Shown here: positions 14,380 through 22,443 of the stretch, in pieces
Numbering within the stretch: the stretch's first letter is position 1
Layout: each line of letters opens with the position of its first letter
From: Streptomyces sp. TSRI0281
GTDB taxonomy: Bacteria; Actinomycetota; Actinomycetes; Streptomycetales; Streptomycetaceae
Reading direction: 5' to 3'
DNA length: 64,000 bases
NCBI RefSeq assembly: GCF_001905125.1
Contig: NZ_LWLE01000001.1
Coordinates: 1,234,112-1,298,111 of the forward strand
Program-made: the position numbers and the translations under genes
Notes under the pieces: model-generated
What the model was told of the DNA's origin: nothing
Database searches by the model: none
The model's input: the letters and a program-made list of their open reading frames with translations, nothing else

Positions 14380-15582
14380 ATGAACGCACCCTCTCTACGC
14401 GGGGTACTCCTCGCAGCCCTTGCCTGTGTCCTCGTGGGAGCCTCCTTCACGGCGAACAGCGTGCTGGGCGACTATCCGTACGCCGGAGGCCAGGCACTGC
14501 GCTACGGCCTGGCCGCACTGCTGCTCGTACCGCTGCTGCGTCGAAACGGACGCTCCGGCCTCGCTCCGCTCCGTACCCTCACCCGACGCCAATGGGGCAG
14601 GCTGACTCTTCTCGCGGCAGTCGGCATGGTCGGGTTCAACCTGGCCGTGCTGGCCGCCGAACGATCGGCGGAACCAGCGGTTCCAGGCGTTCTCGTCGGC
14701 TGCGCGCCCATCGTCGTGGGCGTCCTCGTGCCGGTGCTGGAGGGGCGCCGTCCCTCCCGCGCCGTCCTGTACGCGGCCGGGCTCGTGGCGGCCGGGGCCT
14801 TCACCGTCCAGGGCTGGGGACGTACGGACCTCGCGGGAATCCTGTTCTCGGTGGGCGCGCTCGCGGGGGAGGTCGGGTTCGCCGTGCTCGCCGTGCCGGT
14901 GCTGCGCCCGCTCGGACCGAAACTGCTGTCGGCGACCGTCTGCGGCATCGCCGCACTGGAGGCCGCACTGCTCGGTGTCCTGCTGGACGGCGGCGGGTTC
15001 CTGCGGATGCCGACGCCCGGCGAGACGACGGCACTGCTCTGGCAGGCCGCCGTTGTCACGGTCATCGGTTTCGTCTGCTGGTACAGCGGGATCCAGCGCA
15101 TCGGTGCCGAACGCGCCACGCTCTTCTCCGGTCTGATCCCGGTCTCGGCCGCTCTCACCGCGCCGCTCGTCGGAGCGGGTGCGTACGGCATCGCCCAGGG
15201 GGTGGGCAGCCTGCTGGTCGGCGCCGGGGTGGCGCTCGGCTCCGGTGTCCTGGGACGCCGCACACCCTTCACGACCGCGGCGGGGCGTGCCGCCGGGTCA
15301 GCGGCTCGTGTCGAGGACGACGCGCGCCACCAGTGCCGGGTCGTCGTTCATCGGGACGTGGCCGCAACCGGGCAGCCGCACGAGCCGGGCGCTGGGGATC
15401 CGGTGCTTGGCCCGGATCCCCTGGCGGCGCAGCAGCAACCGGTCGCGGCTGCCCCAGGCGACGGTGACGGGAAGCCCCGGCACATCATCGGTGAAGCCGC
15501 CGTTCCGGCCGACGGCCAGCGTCTGGTGGAATCCCGTCGCCTCGCGCAGAGCGAGGGTCTCGGCGACCACGGCCTCGGGTGA
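14380..15582 (+). CDS. EamA/DMT family transporter with antisense tail
   Basis: A drug/metabolite-type exporter of 400 residues as the frame stands. About ten hydrophobic helices in two EamA halves occupy residues 1-305 (start MNAPSLRGVLLAALACVLVGASFTAN; second half IGFVCWYSGIQRIGAERATLFSGL is a family hallmark). Residues after about 310 (AARVEDDARHQCRVVVHRD...) are not membrane sequence: they are the antisense of the 3' end of the alpha/beta hydrolase gene, which this frame overlaps by 285 bp. Family members normally end near residue 310, so a stop may have been lost, or translation really continues. Cargo unknown; the divergent MocR regulator hints at an amino compound or vitamer. Confidence 0.87.
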   Translation: MNAPSLRGVLLAALACVLVGASFTANSVLGDYPYAGGQALRYGLAALLLVPLLRRNGRSGLAPLRTLTRRQWGRLTLLAAVGMVGFNLAVLAAERSAEPAVPGVLVGCAPIVVGVLVPVLEGRRPSRAVLYAAGLVAAGAFTVQGWGRTDLAGILFSVGALAGEVGFAVLAVPVLRPLGPKLLSATVCGIAALEAALLGVLLDGGGFLRMPTPGETTALLWQAAVVTVIGFVCWYSGIQRIGAERATLFSGLIPVSAALTAPLVGAGAYGIAQGVGSLLVGAGVALGSGVLGRRTPFTTAAGRAAGSAARVEDDARHQCRVVVHRDVAATGQPHEPGAGDPVLGPDPLAAQQQPVAAAPGDGDGKPRHIIGEAAVPADGQRLVESRRLAQSEGLGDHGLG

Positions 15583-16128
15583 ACGCTTTCCGGGCCTCGC
15601 GTAGATGGTGCTGGTCAGAGCCGCCCGCCCGGCCGCGCTCCGCGACATCCGCTCGATCATCGTCAACGGCAGCGACAGTGCTCCCCTGCGCATCGCGCGC
15701 AGGGTCGCGAAGGCGTAGCGCCGCTCGTGTTCCGTCCAGAATCCGGCCGGGGACAGCGCGGTCACCGAACGGGCGAGCCCCCTGCGGCCCATCTCCAGGG
15801 CGAGCAGCCCGCCGAGCGAGTTGCCCGCCACATGCGGACGGTCGAGGCCGAGCTCCGCACAGAAGGCGCCGAGCACGGGGGTCACCGACTCCAAGGTGTA
15901 CGGGACACCGTCCGGCAGCGCCGGGGAAGCCCCGAATCCCGGCAGGTCCACGGCGATGACATCGCGCTCGGTGGCCAGGATCCGCAGCACCGGGTCCCAC
16001 GCCTGATGGTGGTGTCCGATGCCGTGGAGCAGCAGCAACGGTTCGCCGGAACCCATCCGTTCGTACGTCACGGAGACCGGGCGTGGGCCGTGGGCCGATT
16101 CGATGGTGAACGAGACCGTGGTGGCCAT
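15298..16128 (-). CDS. alpha/beta fold hydrolase
   Basis: A 276-residue alpha/beta hydrolase starting MATTVSFTIESAHGPRPVSV; the start at 16128 is preceded by AGGGAG and is preferred to a start 14 codons upstream. It has the oxyanion HGIGHHHQAWDPV, the nucleophile elbow GNSLGG, an acid in WGSRDRLL and the histidine in LPGCGHVPMNDDP. The lid (about 150-200, MRRGALSLPLTMIERMSR) suggests an esterase or C-C hydrolase for a small substrate. A promoter with an operator-like palindrome lies at 16168-16196. Its 3' third overlaps the convergent EamA frame. Confidence 0.92.
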   Translation of the reverse strand: MATTVSFTIESAHGPRPVSVTYERMGSGEPLLLLHGIGHHHQAWDPVLRILATERDVIAVDLPGFGASPALPDGVPYTLESVTPVLGAFCAELGLDRPHVAGNSLGGLLALEMGRRGLARSVTALSPAGFWTEHERRYAFATLRAMRRGALSLPLTMIERMSRSAAGRAALTSTIYARPGKRSPEAVVAETLALREATGFHQTLAVGRNGGFTDDVPGLPVTVAWGSRDRLLLRRQGIRAKHRIPSARLVRLPGCGHVPMNDDPALVARVVLDTSR

Positions 16129-16167
16129 GTCGCTGCTCCCTGAGGTGGGTAGACGTCGCGTCAACAA

Positions 16168-16196
16168 CAATTACCGTTCGGTAGCTTGTAGTTCAA
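16168..16196 (-). promoter_or_regulatory. hydrolase promoter with TACCG-N2-CGGTA palindrome
   Basis: On the minus strand TTGAAC (16191-16196), a 17-bp spacer and TAATTG (16168-16173). The spacer contains the palindrome TACCGTTCGGTA (16172-16183), the size and type bound by TetR repressors. No TetR gene is adjacent. Confidence 0.45.
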
Positions 16197-16250
16197 GGGG
16201 CCCGGCGATTCCCGCTGGACAGTGTCCGGCGTGTCGGCTGGGATGGGGGA

Positions 16251-17135
16251 GTGACAGTCGACAACGCGACCGACCTCTTCGAGGAACACCGCCCCGTGCT
16301 CACCGGGGTCGCCTACCGCATGCTGGGCCGCGTCGCGGACGCCGAGGATGTGGTGCAGGAGGCGTGGCTGCGGTGGTCGTCCACGGCGCACGAGGAGGTA
16401 CGGGAACCGAGGGCGTTCCTCGTGCGGATCACCACCCGCCTCGCCATCGACCGGCTCCGGCAGCTCCGCTCGCGCCGCGAGGCGTACGTCGGGCCCTGGC
16501 TGCCCGAACCGGTCGTCACCGACTTCGGGCCGTCCGTGCCCGACACCGCGGAACGGGCCGTCCTCGCCGATTCCGTGTCCCTCGCCGTGCTGGTCGTCCT
16601 CGAATCGCTCTCGCCGCTGGAGCGTGCCGTCTTCGTCCTGCGTGAGGCCTTCGGGTTCCCGTACGCCGAGATCGCGCTCGCCCTGGACCGCACCGACGCC
16701 GCCGTACGCCAGCTCGCCGGGCGCGCCAAGCGCCATGTGGAGGAGCGCAGGCCGCGCTACGACGTGGATCCGGCGGAGCGGCGCGACCTCACCGAACGGT
16801 TCCTGGCGGCCGCGTCCGGCGGTGACATCGAGCAGCTCCTCGCACTGCTGGCCCCCGATGTCCGGCTCGTCAGCGACAGCGGGGGCAAGTCGAAGGCGCC
16901 GAGGCGGATCATCGAGACCGCCGACAAGGTCGGCAGGTTCCTCTTCGCGGTGGCGCACGGCATGGAGCCCGGTGTGGAGGTCCGGTTCGCGGAGTTCAAC
17001 GGCGGTCCGGGCGTGGTGCTGTTCTCCGGAGGAAAGCCCGACAGCTTCTTCCAGGTGGATGTTCGTGACGGAGCCATTCAATGCGCCTATATTATTCGAA
17101 ATCCGGACAAGCTTGCCGGTCTGTCCATCGAATAG
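16251..17135 (+). CDS. sigJ: RNA polymerase ECF41-type sigma factor SigJ
   Basis: A 294-residue ECF sigma factor. Region 2 (FEEHRPVLTGVAYRMLGRVADAEDVVQEAWLRW, about 10-42) and region 4 (LSPLERAVFVLREAFGFPYAEIALALDRTDAAVRQL, about 120-157) are complete. The ECF41 signatures are present: WLPEP in the linker near residue 83, and a SnoaL-like C-terminal extension (about 180-290) with NPDKL near the end. The usual DGGGR in the extension reads DSGGK here, so one signature is altered. ECF41 factors have no anti-sigma factor; the extension itself tunes activity. GTG start at 16251 after GGGGG. No clear ECF41 target promoter (TGTCACA/CGTC) was found in the adjacent gap. Confidence 0.95.
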   Translation: MTVDNATDLFEEHRPVLTGVAYRMLGRVADAEDVVQEAWLRWSSTAHEEVREPRAFLVRITTRLAIDRLRQLRSRREAYVGPWLPEPVVTDFGPSVPDTAERAVLADSVSLAVLVVLESLSPLERAVFVLREAFGFPYAEIALALDRTDAAVRQLAGRAKRHVEERRPRYDVDPAERRDLTERFLAAASGGDIEQLLALLAPDVRLVSDSGGKSKAPRRIIETADKVGRFLFAVAHGMEPGVEVRFAEFNGGPGVVLFSGGKPDSFFQVDVRDGAIQCAYIIRNPDKLAGLSIE

Positions 17136-17199
17136 TCGCCCGTCCCAGCGGTAAGGGCTGACTTCTCCCGCCTCACAGGTTCCCAACGTCCCTGGTCAG

Positions 17200-17233
17200 A
17201 GCCCCACGGGCCGCCCCGCTCGTGGGGCTTTGT
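17200..17233 (+). terminator. rho-independent-type terminator after sigJ
   Basis: Stem AGCCCCACG (17200-17208) / CGTGGGGCT (17221-17229) with a 12-base loop, followed by TTTG. Confidence 0.7.
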
Positions 17234-17315
17234 GCTGCGCGCGGCTCACCGTGTCAAGAACGTCCTGTGAACGCTCTGCGCCAAAGCCCCGTTTCGCTCC
17301 GTTACCGAATAAGGA

Positions 17316-17357
17316 TTGGTCTTGACCAAGGGGGTGCGTCACCCTAAGGTCACCTTA
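17316..17357 (+). promoter_or_regulatory. promoter of GntR gene with DasR-like (dre) operator
   Basis: TTGGTC-TT-GACCAA (17316-17329) differs from the core TGGTCTAGACCA of the DasR-responsive element at one position. It overlaps the -35 TTGACC (17322-17327). After exactly 17 bp comes the -10 TAAGGT (17345-17350), itself inside a second palindrome TAAGGT-C-ACCTTA (17345-17357). The next gene encodes a DasR/HutC-type regulator, so autorepression is likely. Confidence 0.6.
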
Positions 17358-17418
17358 AGACAGGAACCTTTAATAAATAACGTCGCGGAATAGACGCTGG
17401 GCGATTGCGGAGGACAGG

Positions 17419-18186
17419 GTGGGGACCACGCAGCTGGAATCGGTTCAGGAGCCGAAGTACTGGCACCTCAAGACCGTGCTCAGCGAGGCACTCGACTCGG
17501 ACTTTGCGGTGGGAGCGGTCCTGCCCAACGAGCGCGACCTCGCGGCACGGTTCGGTGTCGCACGAGCCACGCTCCGCCAGGCGCTGGAGCAGCTCGAACT
17601 CGAAGGCAGGCTGCATCGCCGCCGTGGTGTGGGGACGACCGTCGCCCCGCCGCGCGTAGGCGTCGCGGTCTCCACCGCGCAGCACGACTGGACCGGCGGA
17701 GTCGCCGGCGAGGCGTGGCAGCCCATCGACTGCACCACCGCCACGGCCCCGGCCGCGGTGACCGCCATGCTCGACACGAGCGCGGAGGAGCAGGTGCACG
17801 TGGTGCGCCGGATCCGGGTCACCCATGGCCAGTCGGTCGCCGCGGAGCTGCTGTACGTCCCGGCGTCGTCCGTGCCGGACCTCTCCGCGATCGACTCACC
17901 GTCCGGTCCCGCCCGCGCCCGGAGCGTGCTGCGTGAGCTGCACCGGCTGGGCCTGGAAGGCCAGGACCGTTCCGTCGAGCTCGGGTCGGCCCGCGCGGAC
18001 GACGCGAAGGAGCTCGACAGGCTCCCCGGCGCGCCCGTCCTCGTCGTCACCACGCGCTACTTCGCCGCGGGCGGCACTGCGGCCGTCTCCGTCGCCACGT
18101 ACCGGGCCGACACCTGCCGGCTCACTTTCGGGGACTCGGGCGCGCTGGAGATCACCCACGACGAGCAGGAGCGCCAGGCATCCTGA
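17419..18186 (+). CDS. GntR/HutC-family transcriptional regulator (DasR-like)
   Basis: A 255-residue regulator. The N-terminal GntR winged helix (about residues 12-75, GAVLPNERDLAARFGVARATLRQALEQLELEGRLHRRRGVGTTVA) is followed by a UTRA effector domain (about 90-245), as in DasR and YvoA, which bind amino-sugar phosphates. The GTG start at 17419 has GGAGGA 5 bases upstream. A dre-like palindrome covers its promoter, supporting membership of the DasR group, though the true effector is unknown and its targets may lie elsewhere. Confidence 0.93.
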   Translation: MGTTQLESVQEPKYWHLKTVLSEALDSDFAVGAVLPNERDLAARFGVARATLRQALEQLELEGRLHRRRGVGTTVAPPRVGVAVSTAQHDWTGGVAGEAWQPIDCTTATAPAAVTAMLDTSAEEQVHVVRRIRVTHGQSVAAELLYVPASSVPDLSAIDSPSGPARARSVLRELHRLGLEGQDRSVELGSARADDAKELDRLPGAPVLVVTTRYFAAGGTAAVSVATYRADTCRLTFGDSGALEITHDEQERQAS

Positions 18187-18218
18187 CGCGGCCCGGCTCC
18201 GCGTTGGGGCGCCCGAGC

Positions 18219-18250
18219 CACCCGGGTCCCGTACGCACGGTTCCCGGGTG
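18219..18250. terminator. terminator between convergent GntR and ROK genes
   Basis: CACCCGGG (18219-18226) pairs with CCCGGGTG (18243-18250), with an inner CCGT/ACGG stem around a short loop. No U-tract, as is usual in Streptomyces. Confidence 0.6.
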
Positions 18251-18303
18251 ATCGAGTCCACCCGCCCCACCGGCTACGCATCGCAGCGCACGGCCCGTCG
18301 CAC

Positions 18304-19476
18304 TCAGCGGCGGGCCGTTACCGTGCCGTCCACCGCGAACAACTGCTCCTCGACATGGTCGAGTGCCAGTCGCAGGGCACCGGTGGCGACAGCCGCCTCG
18401 CCCAGGAGCGACAGCGTCACTCTCGGAGGGCGCAGACAGTAGCGCGCCAGCTCGTTGCGGAGCGGGTCCAGGACACCGTCCAGACCGGCCGCCCAGCCCC
18501 CGATCACCACCAACTCCGGGTCGAGTGCCAGCACCAGAGCCGCCACATCGTGCACCAGCCGCTGAATGAACCGCTCCACGGCCGCCTGCGCTCCGGCATC
18601 GCCGTGCCGGGCCTTGGCGAACACAGCGGTCACGGCGTGCTCGTCCAGAGGCACCAGCGGTGTGTCCGTCGTCGACAGCAGATGCTCCGGGGTCACATCC
18701 CTGCCCAGCAGATGCAGGGCGCCGATCTCACCGGCCGCGCCTCCGAAACCGCGGTGCAGACGTCCGCCGATCAGCGACCCGGCACCGGGGCTCAGTCCCG
18801 CCAGTACGAAGACGATGTCGTCGGACTCGGTCGCCGCACCCTTCCAGTGCTCGGCCACCGCCGCGGCGTTGGCGTCGTTCTCCACGAGCACCGGGCAACG
18901 GAACGAACGCCGCAGCCGCTCCCCGAGAGGCAGGCCGGTCCAGTCCGGCAGGGCGGTTCCCAGCCGCACGGTCCCGTCCGCCTCCACGATGCCGGGACTG
19001 CCCACACCCACCGCACGCAGACTGCTCCTGGCCACCCCCGTGCGCCGCAGGACATCCGCGATCACGGCCCTGACCTGGTCGAGCCGGTCGTCCGCGCCCG
19101 CGGTCTCGGACACCGCACGCGACCCGGCACCGATGATCCGGCCGTCCAGCCCCGACAGCATCGAGGAGACCCGGTGCGGACCGATCTCGATACCCAGCAG
19201 ATGCCCCGCCTCGGCACGGAACCGGAACCGTCGCGCCGGCCGCCCCTGACGCCGGGCCTCACTCTCGTCGGGCACGGCCTCGACGACCAGACCCGCTTCG
19301 AACAGCCCCTCGATCACGCCCTCGACCGTCGGCCGGGACAGACCCGTGATCCGGGTCAGATCAGTCAAGGTCGGAGTGCCGGCCCCTCTCAGGGCGTGCA
19401 GCACCACCGCCGAATTGATCCGCCGCAACAGCGAAGGGTCTCCACCGGTCAGCCGGCCCACCGTGTGTCCTCCCAC
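18304..19476 (-). CDS. ROK-family transcriptional regulator
   Basis: A 390-residue ROK repressor. It has an N-terminal winged helix (about 10-75, LLRRINSAVVLHALRGAGTPTLTDLTRITGLSRPTVEGVIEGL) and a sugar-kinase fold with LLGIEIGPHR (phosphate loop position), AVGVGSPGIVEADG and VLVENDANAAAVAEHW. The usual ROK zinc motif (C-x-C-G-x-x-G-C) after GEIGALHL is replaced by LGRDVTPEHLLSTTDTP, with no cysteines, so it probably binds no zinc. Effector probably a sugar or sugar phosphate (family inference). The gene is alone on its strand, and no sugar genes are adjacent. Confidence 0.92.
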   Translation of the reverse strand: MGGHTVGRLTGGDPSLLRRINSAVVLHALRGAGTPTLTDLTRITGLSRPTVEGVIEGLFEAGLVVEAVPDESEARRQGRPARRFRFRAEAGHLLGIEIGPHRVSSMLSGLDGRIIGAGSRAVSETAGADDRLDQVRAVIADVLRRTGVARSSLRAVGVGSPGIVEADGTVRLGTALPDWTGLPLGERLRRSFRCPVLVENDANAAAVAEHWKGAATESDDIVFVLAGLSPGAGSLIGGRLHRGFGGAAGEIGALHLLGRDVTPEHLLSTTDTPLVPLDEHAVTAVFAKARHGDAGAQAAVERFIQRLVHDVAALVLALDPELVVIGGWAAGLDGVLDPLRNELARYCLRPPRVTLSLLGEAAVATGALRLALDHVEEQLFAVDGTVTARR

Positions 19477-19563
19477 CTCGTGCGCGCATGTCTGCCGGAT
19501 CGTACTCGCTGGCCAGGGGCTCGGCGACCCTCAGCCGCAGCCGGTACCGAGCCGCAACCTACG

Positions 19564-20214
19564 TCATCGCGGAGCGACGAAACCGGACTCGTACGCGGCG
19601 ATGACCGCCTGCGTCCGGTCCCGCGCGCCCAACTTGCCGAGCACGGCGCTGACATGCGTCTTCACCGTCTCGACGCCGACCACCAGCTTGCCCGCGATCT
19701 CCGCGTTGGACAGCCCCCGCGCCATCAGCCTCAGCACCTCGCCCTCGCGCTCCGTGAGCGCCGCCCGGTCCATGGCCGCCCTGGCCTTGCTCGTGCCGTA
19801 CTCGGCCGCGAGCTGCCGGACCGCCGCGGGGAACAACAGCGACTCGCCCTCGGCCACCAGGCGCACCGCGTGCACGATCTCGGCGGGCCGGGCGCGCTTG
19901 AGCAGAAAGCCGTCGGCCCCCGCCCGCAACGCCTCATAGACGTACTCGTCGTTCTCGAACGTCGTCACCACAAGGATCTTCGGCGGATCCGGCACCGTCC
20001 GCAGCACTACCCGGGTCGCCTCGATGCCGTCCATCAGGGGCATCCGCACATCCATCGCCACCACATCGGGTCGCAGCTGACGCACCAGAGGGATCACCGC
20101 GGCGCCGTCGGCCGCCTCGCCCACCACCTCGATATCGGGCTGAGCCCCAAGCACGGCACGCAGGCCCGCGCGTACGAGAGGTTCGTCGTCGACCAGAAGA
20201 ACGGTAACCGGCAT
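19564..20214 (-). CDS. NarL/LuxR-type response regulator
   Basis: A 216-residue response regulator. The receiver domain (about 1-120) has the acidic pair VDDEP, the phospho-acceptor aspartate in AMDVRMPLMDG and the K of FLLKRARP. The C-terminal LuxR helix-turn-helix is about 150-205 (LTEREGEVLRLMARGLSNAEIAGKL ... VETVKTHVSAVLGKL). It lies 4 bp downstream of its histidine kinase in one operon. The divergent ABC transporter at 21503 is the likely target. Confidence 0.95.
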   Translation of the reverse strand: MPVTVLLVDDEPLVRAGLRAVLGAQPDIEVVGEAADGAAVIPLVRQLRPDVVAMDVRMPLMDGIEATRVVLRTVPDPPKILVVTTFENDEYVYEALRAGADGFLLKRARPAEIVHAVRLVAEGESLLFPAAVRQLAAEYGTSKARAAMDRAALTEREGEVLRLMARGLSNAEIAGKLVVGVETVKTHVSAVLGKLGARDRTQAVIAAYESGFVAPR

Positions 20215-20218
20215 CCAG

Positions 20219-21394
20219 TCAGCGTATGCGGTCCAGAGGGAGGCTCACCTGGACTCTCCACTCGCCGTCGTAGGGCCCTGTTCTGGCCTTTCCGCCCAGG
20301 AGCGCCGCCCGCTCACGTATGCCGCGCAGCCCACTTCCGCCCCCCGACAGCCCGGAAGATCCCGTCAGCGGATTGGCCACCTCCAGCTCCAGGCACCCGC
20401 TCATCACGGCAATCCTCACCCGGACGGGGACCGACCCGGCGTGACGCAGCACATTGGTGAGGCACTCCTGAAGAATGCGATACCCCTCGCGGGACACCGG
20501 GCCCGGTACCTGGTCCAGGGTTCCGGACACCTCCGCGTCCACCGTGGCCCCGGAGCCGCGGGCCGAGTCGAGGAGCCGGCCGGCCTCGCCGAGCGTCGGC
20601 CGCCGGCTCACCGGCGTACCGGACTCCCTCAGCACCGTCAGCACCCGCTCCAGATCGTCCAGCGCATCACGACCCGTTTCCTCGATGGCGGCGAGTGCTC
20701 GCTCGGTGAACTCCGGATCGTTCGCGGTCCGCGCCGCACCCGCCTGCACCACGGCGACCGTGAGCGCGTGCCCGATGGAGTCGTGCAGCTCGCGAGCGAT
20801 GCGATTGCGCTCCAGCAACTGCTCGGTGAGCTCCTCAAGAGCGGTCATTCGCTCCGCCGGTGAAGGCCCGAGCAACTGACGGGCGGCCGCTGTGGCGAGC
20901 GTGCCCGCGAGAACGACCACGGGGAACAGCAGCACCATGGGCAGAGGTGCGAGCAGCAGCGCGCACCAACCGGGCGGATCGCCGTACGCGAGCAGTCCGT
21001 CGTCACTCGGGACTCTGCCCAGGCCGATCAGGACGAGGTCGACCGTGGTGGCGGGCAGCCAGATCGTCGCCAGCCCCGCGGCGAGGGCCAGCAGCAACCG
21101 CACCTCCAGCCACAGAACGGTCCGCCACCGGTCCGCCCATGTAACCGCGACAGCCGCGGAGATCGAGGCATCCGGACTACCGCGCTCGTCAGGGGTGAGG
21201 AGCAACTGCGCCTGGACCCCTTCCGCGAGGCGCGTCGCGGGGACGAGTCCCACCGGCACCGCGAGGAGCACCGGCATCCACGGTGTGTCCATCGAGATGA
21301 ACAGCCACACACTGACGACGGCGGCCGGAACGAGCAGATGCAGCCAGCGGGTGTAGGTGACCGGCCTGGCCAGCGGGATGAGGAAGCGGCGCAT
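20219..21394 (-). CDS. NarL-family sensor histidine kinase
   Basis: A 391-residue membrane kinase. About four N-terminal membrane helices (residues 17-35, 40-56, 97-125, 148-170) are followed by the HisKA_3 dimerisation helix with the phospho-acceptor in RIARELHDSIGHALT (near residue 200) and a HATPase domain ending in the G2 box GGGSGLRGIRERAALLGG. The short extracytoplasmic parts make it an intramembrane-sensing type, common for cell-envelope stress. It is divergent from the ABC exporter by 108 bp, the classic layout of an envelope-stress or self-resistance module. Confidence 0.94.
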   Translation of the reverse strand: MRRFLIPLARPVTYTRWLHLLVPAAVVSVWLFISMDTPWMPVLLAVPVGLVPATRLAEGVQAQLLLTPDERGSPDASISAAVAVTWADRWRTVLWLEVRLLLALAAGLATIWLPATTVDLVLIGLGRVPSDDGLLAYGDPPGWCALLLAPLPMVLLFPVVVLAGTLATAAARQLLGPSPAERMTALEELTEQLLERNRIARELHDSIGHALTVAVVQAGAARTANDPEFTERALAAIEETGRDALDDLERVLTVLRESGTPVSRRPTLGEAGRLLDSARGSGATVDAEVSGTLDQVPGPVSREGYRILQECLTNVLRHAGSVPVRVRIAVMSGCLELEVANPLTGSSGLSGGGSGLRGIRERAALLGGKARTGPYDGEWRVQVSLPLDRIR

Positions 21395-21502
21395 GCCGTC
21401 ATCGTGTCAGCCGCGCAGCACACGACGGCTCCCCCGAGCGAGGGAGATGAACCCCACGGCCGGGGGAGGCAGGGCGGTGGGCACGGCCGCCAGGCTGAGG
21501 AC

Positions 21503-22441
21503 ATGACCAGCATCGACGTCCACGAACTCACCAAGGAATACGGCCCCACCCGCGCCGTGGACCGCCTCACGTTCAGCGTGCTGCCCGGCCGGGTCACTGG
21601 ATTCCTCGGTCCGAACGGTGCGGGCAAGTCCACCACCATGCGGCTCGTCCTCGGTCTCGACCGGCCGACCGGTGGCACGGCGACCGTGGGCGGGAAAAGC
21701 TACGCCGCGCTGCACAATCCGCTGAATCGGGTCGGTGCGCTGCTCGATGCCCAGGCAGCTCACGGCTCGCGCACCGCGCGCAACCACCTGCTCGCCCATG
21801 CCGCGAGCAACGGCATAGCGCCCACCCGGGTGGACGCCGTGCTGGAGGAGGCCGGACTCGGACCGGTGGCGAGAAAGCGGATCAAGACCTTCTCCCTCGG
21901 TATGCGACAACGCCTCGGAATCGCGGCGGCGCTGCTCGGCGACCCGGAGGTGGTGATGCTGGACGAGCCGTCCAACGGACTGGACCCCGAAGGCATCGTC
22001 TGGATCCGCGAACTGATGAAAAGGCTGGCCCGCGAAGGCCGCACGGTTCTGATCTCCAGCCATCTCATGAACGAGACATCGTCCTTCGCCGACCACTTGG
22101 TGGTGCTCGGCAGGGGCAGACTCCTCGTCGACATGCCGATGCGGAAGTTCCTCGACTCCCGCAGCCGGCCCCGGGTGCGACTGCGCACGACGCAGTCCAG
22201 CAGGCTCCGAGACGTGCTGACCCGGAAAGGCCATGCACCCGTACAAAGCGACGACGGGAGTTGGACGGTCGACGGCGCCACGGCCGAGGAGATCGGCGTC
22301 CTGGCCGCTTCCGAAGGCATCCCTCTCCTTGAACTCATCGACGAGCAGATGAGCTTGGAACAGGCATACCTGGATCTCACGACGGACGAGACGGAATTCG
22401 CCGCCGCCACGGCGTCGCCCACCAATCGCCAGGAGGCGTGA
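21503..22441 (+). CDS. ABC transporter ATP-binding protein
   Basis: A 312-residue ATPase starting MTSIDVHELTKEYGPTRAV. Walker A is GPNGAGKST, the signature region is FSLGMRQRLGIAAAL, Walker B is VVMLDEPSNGLDPEG and the switch histidine is in ISSHLMNE. The C-terminal DUF4162-like part (about 225-300) is usual for DrrA/BcrA-type exporters. It is coupled to the permease that follows by a 4-bp stop/start overlap zone, and is likely controlled by the divergent two-component system. Probably exports an antimicrobial or lipid; substrate not visible. Confidence 0.95.
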   Translation: MTSIDVHELTKEYGPTRAVDRLTFSVLPGRVTGFLGPNGAGKSTTMRLVLGLDRPTGGTATVGGKSYAALHNPLNRVGALLDAQAAHGSRTARNHLLAHAASNGIAPTRVDAVLEEAGLGPVARKRIKTFSLGMRQRLGIAAALLGDPEVVMLDEPSNGLDPEGIVWIRELMKRLAREGRTVLISSHLMNETSSFADHLVVLGRGRLLVDMPMRKFLDSRSRPRVRLRTTQSSRLRDVLTRKGHAPVQSDDGSWTVDGATAEEIGVLAASEGIPLLELIDEQMSLEQAYLDLTTDETEFAAATASPTNRQEA

Positions 22442-22443
22442 CC

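Noticed and set aside
17200..17233. tRNA-like or attachment-site remnant after sigJ
   Set aside because: The stem-loop fits a terminator; there is no cloverleaf, anticodon arm or flanking repeat.
18355..20460. 701-codon plus-strand open frame
   Set aside because: Shadow across the ROK, response regulator and kinase genes; no recognisable domain.
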